From: Brytella acorum | Lineage (GTDB): Bacteria > Pseudomonadota > Alphaproteobacteria > Acetobacterales > Acetobacteraceae | Direction: 5' to 3' | Length of the DNA: 64,000 bases | Assembly: GCF_029309905.1 (NCBI RefSeq) | Contig: NZ_JARBJP010000004.1 | Coordinates: 124,001-188,000, forward strand | Shown: piece after piece, positions 17,520-26,326 of the stretch | Layout: every line of letters starts with the position of its first letter | How positions within the stretch are numbered: position 1 is the first letter of the stretch | Program-made: the position numbers and the translations under genes | Notes under the pieces: model-generated | What the model was told of the DNA's origin: nothing | Databases searched by the model: none | Seen by the model: only the letters and a program-made list of their open reading frames with translations

Positions 17520-18590
17520 ATGGTCGGAATTTCGACGTCCTTTGGCATGACCGGTCAGGGATTGTCCCTGCGGGCAGGGATCTCCAACCTCTCATCGCAG
17601 CAACAGGCACTCCAAACGCAAGTCGCGACCGGTGTCGCTTCCGACACTTATGCCGGCTTAGGCGTCAATCGTGTACAGGCGCTCGCGCTTCAGCCCGCAC
17701 TGACTCAAATATCTGCATGGTCGAGCAATGTGACTTCGGCGCAGAACACGTTGACCACAACCCAAACTGCGTTGTCGGGCATCAGCGATATTGCGGCTTC
17801 GCTATCCAAATCCCTGCAGAATATAAGTGGAACAGCCAATTCGGCCTCCGTAGCGGCTGTGGTCCAGGAGGCACAGCAGGATCTCGCGAGCCTTGGCGGC
17901 CTGCTAAATACGAAATCCGGGAATTCGTATGTTCTGGCCGGGCGACAGAGCACGGTTGCTCCCGTGACATCGTCGAATCTGGCGACATCCGAATTGGCTA
18001 CATCGATTACAAACGTTGTTAAAGCTCTGGGTTCGACAAGCGCCGATGACGTGCTGACTGCGACACAGTCGCTCGCAGCGACAACCAGCGCAGATTCGCC
18101 ATTTTCTGCCAATTTGTCTGTGAACGGAACGGAGGCTTCATCTCTGACTTCGGTAGTGCAGATCGGGCAGGGAGAGTGGATATCTGTCGGCACGACAGCG
18201 ACGGCTGGCACAGCGGGGACGGATAGCTCGACGGGTTCTCCAATCAGGGATCTGATGCGGAACCTCATGGTTGTCGCATCTTTGGGAAGCACGACGCCCG
18301 GCACGGCAGAATACAAGAATCTCATTCAGGGACTGACGACATCGAATGGTGACGTCACGTCTCAACTATCAGATCTTTCAGCGAATCTCGGCGTTACGCA
18401 GAATCGTCTATCATTTCAGAGTAGTAGCTTGTCGCAGATGCAGACGGCGCTGCGCACGCAGTTGGGCAATGCCAAGAATGTTGATTATGCGACCGTATCA
18501 ACGCAATTGAGCGCGGTCAAAGCCCAGTTGCAGGCATCATATTCCGTTATCGCTGACATGAAGAGTTTGACGTTGGCTCAGTTCATATAA
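17520..18590 (+). CDS. flgL: Flagellar hook-associated protein 3 FlgL
   Basis: 356 residues. It begins GISTSFGMTGQGLSLRAGIS and has a flagellin-like N-terminal helix (LSSQQQALQTQVATGV) and C-terminal helix (YATVSTQLSAVKAQLQASYSV), as expected for FlgL, the second hook-filament junction protein. Its ATG is 2 nt after the flgK stop. Six hairpins follow immediately after its stop codon. Confidence 0.88.
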   Translation: MVGISTSFGMTGQGLSLRAGISNLSSQQQALQTQVATGVASDTYAGLGVNRVQALALQPALTQISAWSSNVTSAQNTLTTTQTALSGISDIAASLSKSLQNISGTANSASVAAVVQEAQQDLASLGGLLNTKSGNSYVLAGRQSTVAPVTSSNLATSELATSITNVVKALGSTSADDVLTATQSLAATTSADSPFSANLSVNGTEASSLTSVVQIGQGEWISVGTTATAGTAGTDSSTGSPIRDLMRNLMVVASLGSTTPGTAEYKNLIQGLTTSNGDVTSQLSDLSANLGVTQNRLSFQSSSLSQMQTALRTQLGNAKNVDYATVSTQLSAVKAQLQASYSVIADMKSLTLAQFI

Positions 18591-18598
18591 GTCATTGG

Positions 18599-18760
18599 AA
18601 TGACCGGGCGTAGTACGGTCATTCAAAGCGGCGGCTGGAAAGCTATCCGTTAACGGATAGCCGGTATCGGCGACAGAAAGTCGTCTCTGAAAACATGAGA
18701 CGGCTGATCCTGTCTTTCACAGGACAACGGTCGTAACTTCATATCCCTGTAAACAGGATA
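18599..18760. repeat. Array of six consecutive inverted repeats after flgL
   Basis: In 162 bp there are AATGACCG/CGGTCATT (18599-18623), the perfect 20-bp palindrome of GCTATCCGTT and its complement (18642-18661), CGAC/GTCG (18671-18683), CGTCTC/GAGACG (18682-18702), TCCTGT/ACAGGA (18708-18724) and TATCCCTGT/ACAGGATA with one bulge (18742-18760). The array fills the gap between converging flgL and the asparaginase gene. It may be a strong bidirectional terminator or a folded RNA. Confidence 0.65.
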
Positions 18761-18764
18761 GGTT

Positions 18765-19778
18765 TCATTGTATTAAACAGGCGGCTGGCTGCATCGAACC
18801 AATGGGGAAACCGTTCCAGTTGCGGAGCGGGTAATTAGCCTGCTCCGTCATGAAGGCTTCATCGTGCGGCGACCAAAGCGACGCGCCAAAACGCTGCAAC
18901 AAGACTGTAACCGCGACTTCCACTGCACGATTTCCACCATCATCCGCCTTCAGGGCGAACCCCAGGCCCAGTTCCGGCAGAGCCGCGACCATCACGCCTT
19001 CCGCTCCCATCTTGCAAAAGACGCGCGTCTGGAAATGTTCCATGATCCGCGTATCGAAGCGTCCTGTGCCTGCGACCATGAAGGGGGCCGCAGCGATCGC
19101 TTCGCGTAATTTTGTGGCTGCGACGGCCCGACCTCCGGACATATGGGTGCTGCTTCCGAAGCGAGCAAAACCAGTGGCCAGGGCCCGAAGAGGAATGGCG
19201 TAGGTTGGCATTGAGCATCCGTCTGTGCCACGATTCTGCTCGTTATGGGCTGTGCCGGTGAGCGTGGCCAATATTTCCGTTGCTTCGCGCTGGACCGGAT
19301 GTTTTGGCAGGACATACCCCGTGGGATCGAGGCCCAGATCGCAGGCCGTGCATATCATCGCGGCATGTTTGCCTGAGCAATTGTTATGCAGCGCTGTTGG
19401 ATGGTGTCCTTCCGTCGCCAAGGCACGCGCGGCAGCCTCGTAGGTGGGCCAATGAACTCCACATTCCAGACAGGTGACATCGCGGCCGACCCTAGAAAGA
19501 AGGCGGGCGGCAGCGTCTGCGTGGCGCTGCTCGCCGTTATGGGAAGCGCAGGCGAGGGCGAGTTCTTCCTGGCTGGCTCCGAGACGCTCTGCCGCGCCGC
19601 TCTCCACGAATGGAAGTGCGAGGAGAGCCTTGACGGTGGAGCGGGGAAAAATCGGCGCCTCGACATCGCCTAAGGACCATAAAATGTCGCCCTCGCTATC
19701 CACGACGACAGCGCGGCCCAGGTGGCTCGATTCGACGCGACCGCCTCGGAAAACTTCGGCAAGAAGACCGGATGTCAT
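18765..19778 (-). CDS. Asparaginase (Rhizobium etli type II family, PF06089-like)
   Basis: 337 residues. It hydrolyses L-asparagine to aspartate and ammonia. Recognisable family segments are GRVESSHLGRAVVVD at the N-terminus, FPRSTVKALLALPFVESG with the SxxK-like catalytic pair, ASHNGEQRHADAA, LHNNCSGKHAAMI with the conserved Cys, and GTDGCSMPTYAIPLRALA. This family is unrelated to E. coli AnsA/AnsB and resembles penicillin-binding-type hydrolases. No signal peptide, so cytoplasmic. Confidence 0.88.
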   Translation of the reverse strand: MTSGLLAEVFRGGRVESSHLGRAVVVDSEGDILWSLGDVEAPIFPRSTVKALLALPFVESGAAERLGASQEELALACASHNGEQRHADAAARLLSRVGRDVTCLECGVHWPTYEAAARALATEGHHPTALHNNCSGKHAAMICTACDLGLDPTGYVLPKHPVQREATEILATLTGTAHNEQNRGTDGCSMPTYAIPLRALATGFARFGSSTHMSGGRAVAATKLREAIAAAPFMVAGTGRFDTRIMEHFQTRVFCKMGAEGVMVAALPELGLGFALKADDGGNRAVEVAVTVLLQRFGASLWSPHDEAFMTEQANYPLRNWNGFPIGSMQPAACLIQ

Positions 19779-19798
19779 CGATACATAACCTTTTTCGT

Positions 19799-20128
19799 TC
19801 AGGATGGTTCTTGATTGCCTGTCAGCAGATAGCAGAAACCTCCGAGGCGCGCGGACTCATCGGGTTCGACTTCGAGCCAGGTTTCTATAAGGGTTTTTCG
19901 TATGCGCAGCACAACGGGCAACGTTTCGTCCGGCGTATGGCTTTGTTCGGCCCGGGATTCAATCAGGGAAAGAAGGGCGCCGGGCTCCACGAATGCCAGA
20001 GGATGGCGCTTATCAAGGGGTAGTCCGGTTTCCCGGAGTGTCGTCTCGATGACTGGGTCTGTGACGAGATAGAGATATCCGTCGGGCCGATGAGATGCTG
20101 GAAGACGACGAAAATCGACAGACGTCAA
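19799..20128 (-). CDS. Hypothetical protein downstream of zur (start uncertain)
   Basis: 109 residues from a TTG at 20128. The frame continues upstream without ATG, GTG or TTG to a stop at 20346-20348, and the upstream part reads like real protein (PVLPLEGGSTTATPP, HTLRTHILPEEAPL). A CTG at 20338 followed by AGC ACG AAA would give MSTKKNIPVL and 179 residues, starting 10 nt after the zur stop. The core (GYLYLVTDPVIETTLRE) matches nothing I recognise. Probably in the zur operon. Confidence 0.55.
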   Translation of the reverse strand: MTSVDFRRLPASHRPDGYLYLVTDPVIETTLRETGLPLDKRHPLAFVEPGALLSLIESRAEQSHTPDETLPVVLRIRKTLIETWLEVEPDESARLGGFCYLLTGNQEPS

Positions 20129-20348
20129 CGGAGCTTCTTCAGGGAGAATATGTGTTCGAAGCGTGTGCTCTGGAGCGATTTTGGTCTGATGAGGTTGTGA
20201 TGGGAGGGGGCTGAACAGATCGTGCTGCTCGCTGCTATCCTCTTTGGTGACGGAGGCGCGAGTCTGGCGTTGAGGCGGTGTCGCCGTCGTGCTGCCACCT
20301 TCGAGCGGCAGGACAGGAATATTCTTTTTCGTGCTCAGTTTTTCTTAC

Positions 20349-20855
20349 TCAGGAAACGTGTTCCGCGCATTGGGCGCAGATTCCTTCGACTTCGATCGTT
20401 GTATGTTCCACGTGAAACCCGACGTTCCGAGCGGCGAGATTTACCGCTGATTCCGTTTCGTCATTTTCGAGTTCTTTCACAATGCCGCACGTGCGACAGA
20501 TGAGGAACTGAGCGCGATGACCGCAAGCCTTGCCGTGATGGCAGCGCAGGCGGTGAGAACAACCGACGAACGCCGAAAGGCGCTCGATCTTATGAATGAG
20601 ACCGTGATCGGAGAGAAATTCAAGAGCGCGATAAACCGTCGGAGGAGCGGCATTGCGATGATGGCTGCGTAACAGATCAAGAAGATCGTAGGCGCCGATG
20701 GGACGGGGCGAGGACAGGATCATGCCGAGAACCTGCCGCCGTGTGTCCGTGAGGCGACTGCCTTGTAGAGCGCAATAGCGTTCCGAGAGAGACAACCGGT
20801 CTTCCACGTCGCCTGGGAACCGCATTTCATTCATTTGAACAGATGGTCCCGGCAT
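20349..20855 (-). CDS. zur: Fur family zinc uptake regulator Zur
   Basis: 168 residues from the ATG at 20855, with AAGGTGAG as ribosome binding site. The winged-helix part has LTDTRRQVLGMILSS and PTVYRALEFLSDHGLIHKI. The metal part has HRLRCHHGKACGHRAQF and two Cys pairs, CRTCG and CAQC, for the structural zinc. Fur family in general; the Zur call comes from the divergent znuACB operon and the palindrome in between. As Zur it would repress zinc uptake when zinc is sufficient. Confidence 0.85.
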   Translation of the reverse strand: MPGPSVQMNEMRFPGDVEDRLSLSERYCALQGSRLTDTRRQVLGMILSSPRPIGAYDLLDLLRSHHRNAAPPTVYRALEFLSDHGLIHKIERLSAFVGCSHRLRCHHGKACGHRAQFLICRTCGIVKELENDETESAVNLAARNVGFHVEHTTIEVEGICAQCAEHVS

Positions 20856-20919
20856 GTCGGCTCACCTTCTTTCGCTCTTGCCCAGTCGTATCATGGACCT
20901 CTATACCCGGTTTGCCCCT

Positions 20920-20932
20920 GTTATAACATAAC
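20920..20932. promoter_or_regulatory. Zur box
   Basis: GTTATAACATAAC is a GTTAT-N3-ATAAC inverted repeat, matching the Zur operator seen upstream of znuA in alphaproteobacteria. It lies between the divergent starts of zur (20855) and znuA (20946), 13 nt before znuA. Confidence 0.8.
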
Positions 20933-20945
20933 GAAGCAGTGCCGC

Positions 20946-21830
20946 GTGCTCCGACGTCTCGTCTTTTCGCTTTTTCTGAACTGGGTGATTGCCATCGCTC
21001 CTGCTCTGGCGCAGACGCTGACCCAGTCTCAGGTTAGGCATGTTGTCTGTGCTGAGGCCGTCTGGTGCGACATTACATCCCAGATCGGGGGCTCGGCCGT
21101 GACAACGCAGGCGATCGTCGTGTCTCCACAGGCGGATCCTCATGACGTCATGACGTCTCCCGCGATGGCGCGTGATATCGCCAAAGCGGATATCGTGATC
21201 GTCAACGGTGCGGAATATGACGAATGGGCACTGCGTCTCGCCGCGACGTCACGGGGCGCGGGACGCGAGACGCTCGATGTGGGGCGACTGACGCGAGCAT
21301 CCCCGGATGCCAATCCTCATCTCTTTGATGATCTGGGCGTGGTGGAGGCTTTCGCGCATCATATGACCGCGGAACTGATCGGCAATCAGCCCCGGAAAGC
21401 TCCGGAGCTGATGCAGAGGGCGAGCGCTTTCGACGGCGCGATCGAGCGCTTGCGTCAGCGGGTCGTCTCGGTGAAGTCCGAGGTGACGGCGAAGCGGATT
21501 GTCGCTACCGAGCCTGTCGGCGGCGCTCTGTTCACGGCTTTGGGCCTTGAGGTGATCTGCCCGCGTTTCGCTCTGGCGGTCATGCATCATACGGAGCCTG
21601 CGCCGCGTGACCTCGCGCTTGTGGAAGGAGCGTTGGAGACAGGACAGGCCGCGGCCCTGATCTTCAATCCCGCGGTCACCAGTCCGGCTTTGAATGGGTT
21701 GGTCGATACGGCCCGCGCGCATGGAGTGCCAGTCGTGCCGATGTCGGAAATGCCCATGCCGGGGCAGCACTGGCAGGATTGGTATGAGGGCCGCCTTACA
21801 ATACTGAAACAGGCTTTATCTGTTCGGTGA
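20946..21830 (+). CDS. znuA: Zinc ABC transporter substrate-binding protein ZnuA
   Basis: 294 residues from a GTG at 20946; the next residues (LRRLVFSLFLNWVIAIAPALA) form a signal peptide, which fixes this start. Periplasmic zinc-binding residues are expected in ADPHDVMTSP, ANPHLFDD and AVMHHTEP, and IFNPAVTSP lies where the fourth ligand is found. The His-rich charged loop of other ZnuA proteins is absent. First gene of znuACB, under the Zur box; it overlaps znuC by 4 nt (GTGA). Confidence 0.88.
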   Translation: MLRRLVFSLFLNWVIAIAPALAQTLTQSQVRHVVCAEAVWCDITSQIGGSAVTTQAIVVSPQADPHDVMTSPAMARDIAKADIVIVNGAEYDEWALRLAATSRGAGRETLDVGRLTRASPDANPHLFDDLGVVEAFAHHMTAELIGNQPRKAPELMQRASAFDGAIERLRQRVVSVKSEVTAKRIVATEPVGGALFTALGLEVICPRFALAVMHHTEPAPRDLALVEGALETGQAAALIFNPAVTSPALNGLVDTARAHGVPVVPMSEMPMPGQHWQDWYEGRLTILKQALSVR

Positions 21831-22507
21831 GCCCTCGTTCTCCTCTTGTGTTTTCAGGTCTCGAACTCAGTCACGGAGAACGCAAACTCTGTGCCGACGT
21901 AAACTGTGCGCTGCCGACGGGTAGCGTCACCTTGTTACAGGGACATAATGGGGCCGGTAAAACGACCCTGTTTCGGGCTATTCTGGGCCTGCATAGGAGT
22001 CGGGCGGGCGAGATCCGCGTGTTTGGAGGAGCACCGGCGCAGGGGCGCTCGCGCATTGGATATCTGCCGCAGACGCGCCCTCTTTCCGCCCCGCAGCTTG
22101 CGGCCCGCGCTTTCGTGACGGCGGCGTGGCGTGGCTCCCGGTTCGGGTTGCCTAGTTTCGGGCGAGCCTGTCGGAACGCCGTCGACGAAGCTTTGACCTG
22201 TGTCGATGCGTGCGCTTTGGCGACGCGACCGATGTTTCAGCTTTCAGGCGGAGAACGCCAGCGGATCGGACTGGCAGCGGCGCTTCTGGATCGACCTCGA
22301 TTGCTTTTGCTCGATGAGCCGCTGGCCGGTCTCGACACGGCTCACCAGGAGCAGCTCGCCGTTCTTTTGCGTCATCTGCAGAGGACGGCTGGTGTCACGA
22401 TTTTCGTCTCCGTGCATGGTCGTTCGCCATTGGACGATGTCGCGGATTTCCGACTGACTCTTCGTCCGCGGGGGGCATCGTTCCTGCCGGTCCATGTTGA
22501 TTCCTGA
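21827..22507 (+). CDS. znuC: Zinc ABC transporter ATP-binding protein ZnuC
   Basis: 226 residues, GTG start overlapping znuA. Walker A is GHNGAGKTTLFRAILGL, the Q-loop is IGYLPQTRPL, the signature is FQLSGGERQRIGLA, Walker B is RLLLLDEPLAGLD and the switch His is in FVSVHGRSP. It powers zinc import with ZnuB. The short C-terminal tail lacks the extra domain of E. coli ZnuC. Confidence 0.92.
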   Translation: MSPRSPLVFSGLELSHGERKLCADVNCALPTGSVTLLQGHNGAGKTTLFRAILGLHRSRAGEIRVFGGAPAQGRSRIGYLPQTRPLSAPQLAARAFVTAAWRGSRFGLPSFGRACRNAVDEALTCVDACALATRPMFQLSGGERQRIGLAAALLDRPRLLLLDEPLAGLDTAHQEQLAVLLRHLQRTAGVTIFVSVHGRSPLDDVADFRLTLRPRGASFLPVHVDS

Positions 22508-22518
22508 AAGCCGTCGCG

Positions 22519-23361
22519 ATGCTTGAGTTCGAGTTTATGCGGCATGCCTTTATGGCCGCGGCGTTGGTGGGTGCGCTGAGTGGCGTCACGGGGTGGTTTC
22601 TGGTCCTGCGCGGACAGAGCTTCGCGGGACACGCGCTTTCCCATATCGGGTTTGCGGGCGCGGCGGGCGCTGTGCTTCTGGGCTGTCCGCCCCTGCTTGG
22701 CATGACGTTCACGACCGCACTGGCGGCGTTGGGTATGGGCTGGGAATCGTCCGGGGACAGTCGAGGGCATGTATCGGCGGGGCGGGACAGCATCATCGGC
22801 TTGATTCTGGCGGCGAGTCTCGGATTGGGAACGCTTTTTCTTCAGTGGAGCAATGCGCCGTCCAACCGAGCGACGGCTTTGTTGTTTGGCAACATTCTGG
22901 GGGTCGATGGAACGACGTTGTTGTTGCTTGGCGGAATGTCCGTGGCCTGTTTCGGCACCCTGGCCTGTATCGCGCGTCCCCTGCTTTTTCTCAGCCTCGA
23001 TCCGGACATGGCGGTTGCCCGGGGCGTTCCGGGACGTTTGGTGTCGTTGGTTTTTATGGTGCTTGTGGCTCTTTCGACCGCGATGTGCGCTGAAGTGACT
23101 GGCGTTCTGCTCGTCTTCAGCCTGCTCGTTGGTCCTGCCGCCACCATGTTGCGGCTGGGGCTATCACCCTGGAAAGGTGTATTTGGAGCGGCGGTGCTGG
23201 CGGTCGTCTATGGCTGGGGCGCGCTGGCGTTGTCCTGGTGGACGGATGCGCCCGTATCGTTCTGGATCGGACTTTTCGCGGCTGTCGGATATGGTGCTGC
23301 CTGGGCCAGCGCCCGGATCAGCGGGGCAGGCTCCAGTCGAGCCATGCGACGAGGCCGATGA
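22519..23361 (+). CDS. znuB: Zinc ABC transporter permease ZnuB
   Basis: 280 residues and about eight hydrophobic segments. Family features are FMRHAFMAAALVGALSGVTG, FAGHALSHIGFAGAAGAVLLG (the ABC-3 permease EAA-like region) and LVFSLLVGPAATMLRLG near the end. Eleven nt after znuC. It forms the inner-membrane channel of the zinc importer. Confidence 0.92.
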   Translation: MLEFEFMRHAFMAAALVGALSGVTGWFLVLRGQSFAGHALSHIGFAGAAGAVLLGCPPLLGMTFTTALAALGMGWESSGDSRGHVSAGRDSIIGLILAASLGLGTLFLQWSNAPSNRATALLFGNILGVDGTTLLLLGGMSVACFGTLACIARPLLFLSLDPDMAVARGVPGRLVSLVFMVLVALSTAMCAEVTGVLLVFSLLVGPAATMLRLGLSPWKGVFGAAVLAVVYGWGALALSWWTDAPVSFWIGLFAAVGYGAAWASARISGAGSSRAMRRGR

Positions 23362-23440
23362 AGGTAGCCAGAAATATGTGCATGATGACCAGCGCTCGAT
23401 AGCCGATTACCGGCACGTCGTCTTTGACTTTGTTGGCCAT
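23318..23440 (-). CDS. Small single-pass membrane protein
   Basis: 40 codons reading MANKVKDDVPVIGYRALV and then the hydrophobic IMHIFLATFIGLVAW, ending LDWSLPR. A GGAG lies 13 nt upstream. Head-helix-tail composition is convincing for a real small protein, but it overlaps the znuB 3' end by 44 nt on the other strand, and no homologue is known to me. Confidence 0.5.
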   Translation of the reverse strand: MANKVKDDVPVIGYRALVIMHIFLATFIGLVAWLDWSLPR

Positions 23441-23461
23441 GGATTCTGTCTCCGTCGCGAT

Positions 23462-23493
23462 CTGTCGGCAATTCTATGCTGAAATGCCGACAG
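23462..23493. repeat. Inverted repeat upstream of the small membrane gene
   Basis: CTGTCGGCA (23462-23470) and TGCCGACAG (23485-23493) form a perfect 9-bp stem with a 14-nt loop, between convergent znuB and the RND efflux operon. It may be a terminator or an operator for the small gene at 23318-23440. Confidence 0.45.
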
Positions 23494-23511
23494 CGACCAT
23501 GCCTCTTTCGT

Positions 23512-23540
23512 GGAGCAGTTCTTGGGGCCGCTCCCTTTTT
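23512..23540 (+). terminator. Possible intrinsic terminator, plus strand
   Basis: GGAGC (23512-23516) and GCTCC (23530-23534) form a short stem followed by CTTTTT (23535-23540). It would end znuACB transcription just before the converging efflux operon. The stem is short. Confidence 0.4.
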
Positions 23541-23549
23541 GTCCTTCGT

Positions 23550-25142
23550 TCAGGGTGACGGGATAACCGGACCTCCTGGCGCATTCGTCGCACGGAGATT
23601 TTCGAATGTTGCCGGGTCCTGTGAAATCGTGACGCCTCCGACCGGGGCCGGGTGATGCAGATCGGAATACTGGAGGGGTTCAATCGACAGGGTCTGGTCC
23701 ATCGTCGGCATGAGATGCACGTTCCAACCGCCGCCGAGGGCGCGGATAAGCCCGACATCCGCCTGGAAGAGCCGGGTGGCGACTTCGACCTGATGGATGC
23801 GGGTATCGAGGGTCTGGACCTGGGAAAAGAGGGCATCGAGATAAGTGCCGACGCCACCCTGATAGAGCGTCATGGTCATGTTTTGCGTGTCCAGCGTTGC
23901 GCGGACGGCCTTTTCCAGCGTGTTGTTTTCAAGATTCAGGCGATCGGTACGTGAAAGCCCGTCTTCGACTTCCCGAAAGGCATTGAGGACCTTGCTACGA
24001 TAGGTATCGCGTGTTTCGCGATATCCTGACCAGCTGCGTTGGAGTTCCGCACGTCGGAGGCCGCCTTCGAAGAGAGGCAGCTCGAAACTGGCTCCGTAAG
24101 TCCATAGGGAATTGGCCAGATTGGCGAGATCGAAGCCGTTCTGGGCGAAGCCGCCGCCGACATTCAGTGAAATATGGGGGTAGAAGGCGGCGCGTGCGAT
24201 ACCGATTTCGCGATTGGCCTGGGCCATTTCGCGTTCGGAGGCCGCGATATCGGGGCGACGCTGGAGCAGTTCCGAGGGGATGCCCGTTGGGATCGCGGGT
24301 TGTGCTGACAGCATTCTGCTTTGGGAGGCGATGTGGAAGCCCGACGGCGCGGTGTTGGTCAGGACGGCGATCGCGTGTTCCGTCACGGCGCGCGCGGCCT
24401 CTACATCCAGTTTGGCGGCCTGGGTGTTGTAAAGCTGGGTCTGGGCGCGTGCGACATCGAGGCGGGGTGCCGCCTGATTGGCAAGCTGGTTCTGCGTAAT
24501 TTTGAGGGCTTTTTCGTAGTAGCCGATGGATTGTTCGTAGATCGCGATCTGGGCGTCATAGCCCCGTAATTCGACGTAATCCGATGCGAGTTCCGCCTGG
24601 AGGCTCAGGCGGGACAGGGCGAAGTCGGCTGCTTTTTCCTGGGCGTACTGCTTCTGGGCGCGGACATGATTGCGAATGGCGGACCAGAAATCGGGCTCCC
24701 ACGAAGCCAGACCACCATAGCTTTCATCTGTGGCCGTCGTCTCGCCCTTATAGCGGAACAGTCGATCGGCGGACTGTTTGTTGTCGGATGCGCCCGCTGC
24801 GAGCGCGAGATGTGGCAGGAGTTCGGAACGGGCTTTCACCACCATCGCGCGTGCCTGGATGAAGCGTTCGGCGGATGCCTGCAGATCGGGATTGGAAGCT
24901 GTCAGCTTGGCTTCGAGCGATGTGAGAAGCGGGTCGTTGAACAATGTCCACCAATCCATGGGCATGACGGTATCCGCCGGCGTTGCCCGCGCGAAGGGCG
25001 CCTGCCCGTGCCAGCTGTCGGGCACGACGAATTTGGGTTGCTCGTAATTGGGGGCCAGATCGCAGCCGGAGAGCGCAAGCATGGCGGTGGCCGCGCCGCA
25101 TGCGAGGGCTATGCGGCCGAACGGGAGGAAACGATGGATCAT
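23550..25142 (-). CDS. RND efflux outer membrane factor (NodT/OprM family lipoprotein)
   Basis: 530 residues. The N-terminus ends in LALSGCDLAPNYEQP, a lipobox followed by the CxxxPxYxxP start of NodT-type proteins. Two repeated helical-hairpin/beta-barrel halves follow, with VARAQTQLYNTQAAKLD, QRRPDIAASEREMAQANREIGIARAAFYP and EVEDGLSRTD, all typical. It forms the trimeric exit duct of the tripartite pump. Last gene of the operon; it overlaps the adaptor gene by 4 nt. Confidence 0.92.
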   Translation of the reverse strand: MIHRFLPFGRIALACGAATAMLALSGCDLAPNYEQPKFVVPDSWHGQAPFARATPADTVMPMDWWTLFNDPLLTSLEAKLTASNPDLQASAERFIQARAMVVKARSELLPHLALAAGASDNKQSADRLFRYKGETTATDESYGGLASWEPDFWSAIRNHVRAQKQYAQEKAADFALSRLSLQAELASDYVELRGYDAQIAIYEQSIGYYEKALKITQNQLANQAAPRLDVARAQTQLYNTQAAKLDVEAARAVTEHAIAVLTNTAPSGFHIASQSRMLSAQPAIPTGIPSELLQRRPDIAASEREMAQANREIGIARAAFYPHISLNVGGGFAQNGFDLANLANSLWTYGASFELPLFEGGLRRAELQRSWSGYRETRDTYRSKVLNAFREVEDGLSRTDRLNLENNTLEKAVRATLDTQNMTMTLYQGGVGTYLDALFSQVQTLDTRIHQVEVATRLFQADVGLIRALGGGWNVHLMPTMDQTLSIEPLQYSDLHHPAPVGGVTISQDPATFENLRATNAPGGPVIPSP

Positions 25143-26326
25143 TCGTCGGAGTCCGAACCGTCATTGGTGGCGAGATACCCGGCGGCGGGTTGGGTGACAT
25201 GCACTTCCTGACCTTCGAGGAGGTCGGCGGGGGGATTGAGAATGACGTGATCTCCGGCGGCGAGACCGCTCTGGATTTCGCTGTCACGGTCTCCCTGGCG
25301 TCCGACGACCACGTTACGGAAATGCACATGGTTTGTGTCGTCAACGACGACGACCTGCATGCCTTTTTCCATAAACACGAGGCAGCCTGTCGGGATTTCG
25401 AAAAGCTTGTCGTTCGTATTCTTTGCCGTCAGGTCAACCGACGCGAAGGTCCCAGGCCAGAGTTGCCGATCGTGGTTGTCGATCGTGAATTCGGTGATGG
25501 CGGTACGGGTATTGGGGTCAAACCCGCGTGCGACGGTCAGGAACTGGGCTATGAAAGTTTTGCCGGGAAACTGCGGAACCGAAAATTTGGCTTCGAGGCC
25601 TGGTTGGAGGATGTAAGCAAAGACTTCCGGTACGGAGACGAACAGGCGGAGTTTGTGGACGTCCGCGACGGTGAAGAGTTCGGTGGCCGAACCCTGAGCC
25701 GTCAGGTTGCCTCCGCCTGCGTTGACATAGTCGCCGACACTGACGTCACGGGCGGTGACGACACCGTCGAAAGGCGCGACGAGTTGTTTGAATCGTTCGA
25801 GCGCTTCGAAGCGATCGACATTGTGTTGCGCGGCTTCCAGATTCGCTTTTTCCGACTGCAGGTTCGCAAGGGAAACAGACACGGACTGCCCGGAGACGGA
25901 CTGGGATTTACCCATGGCCTGCCACCGTTGGGCCGTGACGGCCGCGAGGTTGTACTTTGCTTCGGCGGCCGCGTAGTCTGCCTTGGCCTGTGCATATTGC
26001 GCATCAAGGCTCGGAGCGTTGATTTCGGCGAGAATATCGCCGGCCTTCACTTCTGCGCCGTAATCACGGTACCACATTTTCACGTAGCCCGAAGCCTGAG
26101 GATAAATCGGGGCCTGATACCAGGCGTCCAGTGTTCCGGGGAGTGTGATCGCGACCTTCCGTGCAGCATGCCGAGGCGTTACGATCGTGACGTCCTGAAT
26201 GGCGGCAGCGTTGGTATCCGCGCGAAGTTCGCTGGCGGCGTGAACGCGTCCGACGACGAGGACTGCGATATAAAGTCCGGCGATGCAGACGCCGACGCTG
26301 AGAATGGCTTTACGGGAGGCGGCCAT
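25139..26326 (-). CDS. RND efflux periplasmic adaptor (HlyD/AcrA family)
   Basis: 395 residues. An N-terminal membrane anchor is followed by a lipoyl half-motif (YPQASGYVKMWYRDYGAEVKAGD), a helical hairpin (LDAQYAQAKADYAAAEAKY), the second lipoyl half (LVAPFDGVVTARDVSVGDYV) and a beta barrel. It couples the permease to the outer membrane factor. Its start shares one base with the permease stop (TGATG), so it is translated with it. Confidence 0.92.
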   Translation of the reverse strand: MAASRKAILSVGVCIAGLYIAVLVVGRVHAASELRADTNAAAIQDVTIVTPRHAARKVAITLPGTLDAWYQAPIYPQASGYVKMWYRDYGAEVKAGDILAEINAPSLDAQYAQAKADYAAAEAKYNLAAVTAQRWQAMGKSQSVSGQSVSVSLANLQSEKANLEAAQHNVDRFEALERFKQLVAPFDGVVTARDVSVGDYVNAGGGNLTAQGSATELFTVADVHKLRLFVSVPEVFAYILQPGLEAKFSVPQFPGKTFIAQFLTVARGFDPNTRTAITEFTIDNHDRQLWPGTFASVDLTAKNTNDKLFEIPTGCLVFMEKGMQVVVVDDTNHVHFRNVVVGRQGDRDSEIQSGLAAGDHVILNPPADLLEGQEVHVTQPAAGYLATNDGSDSDE

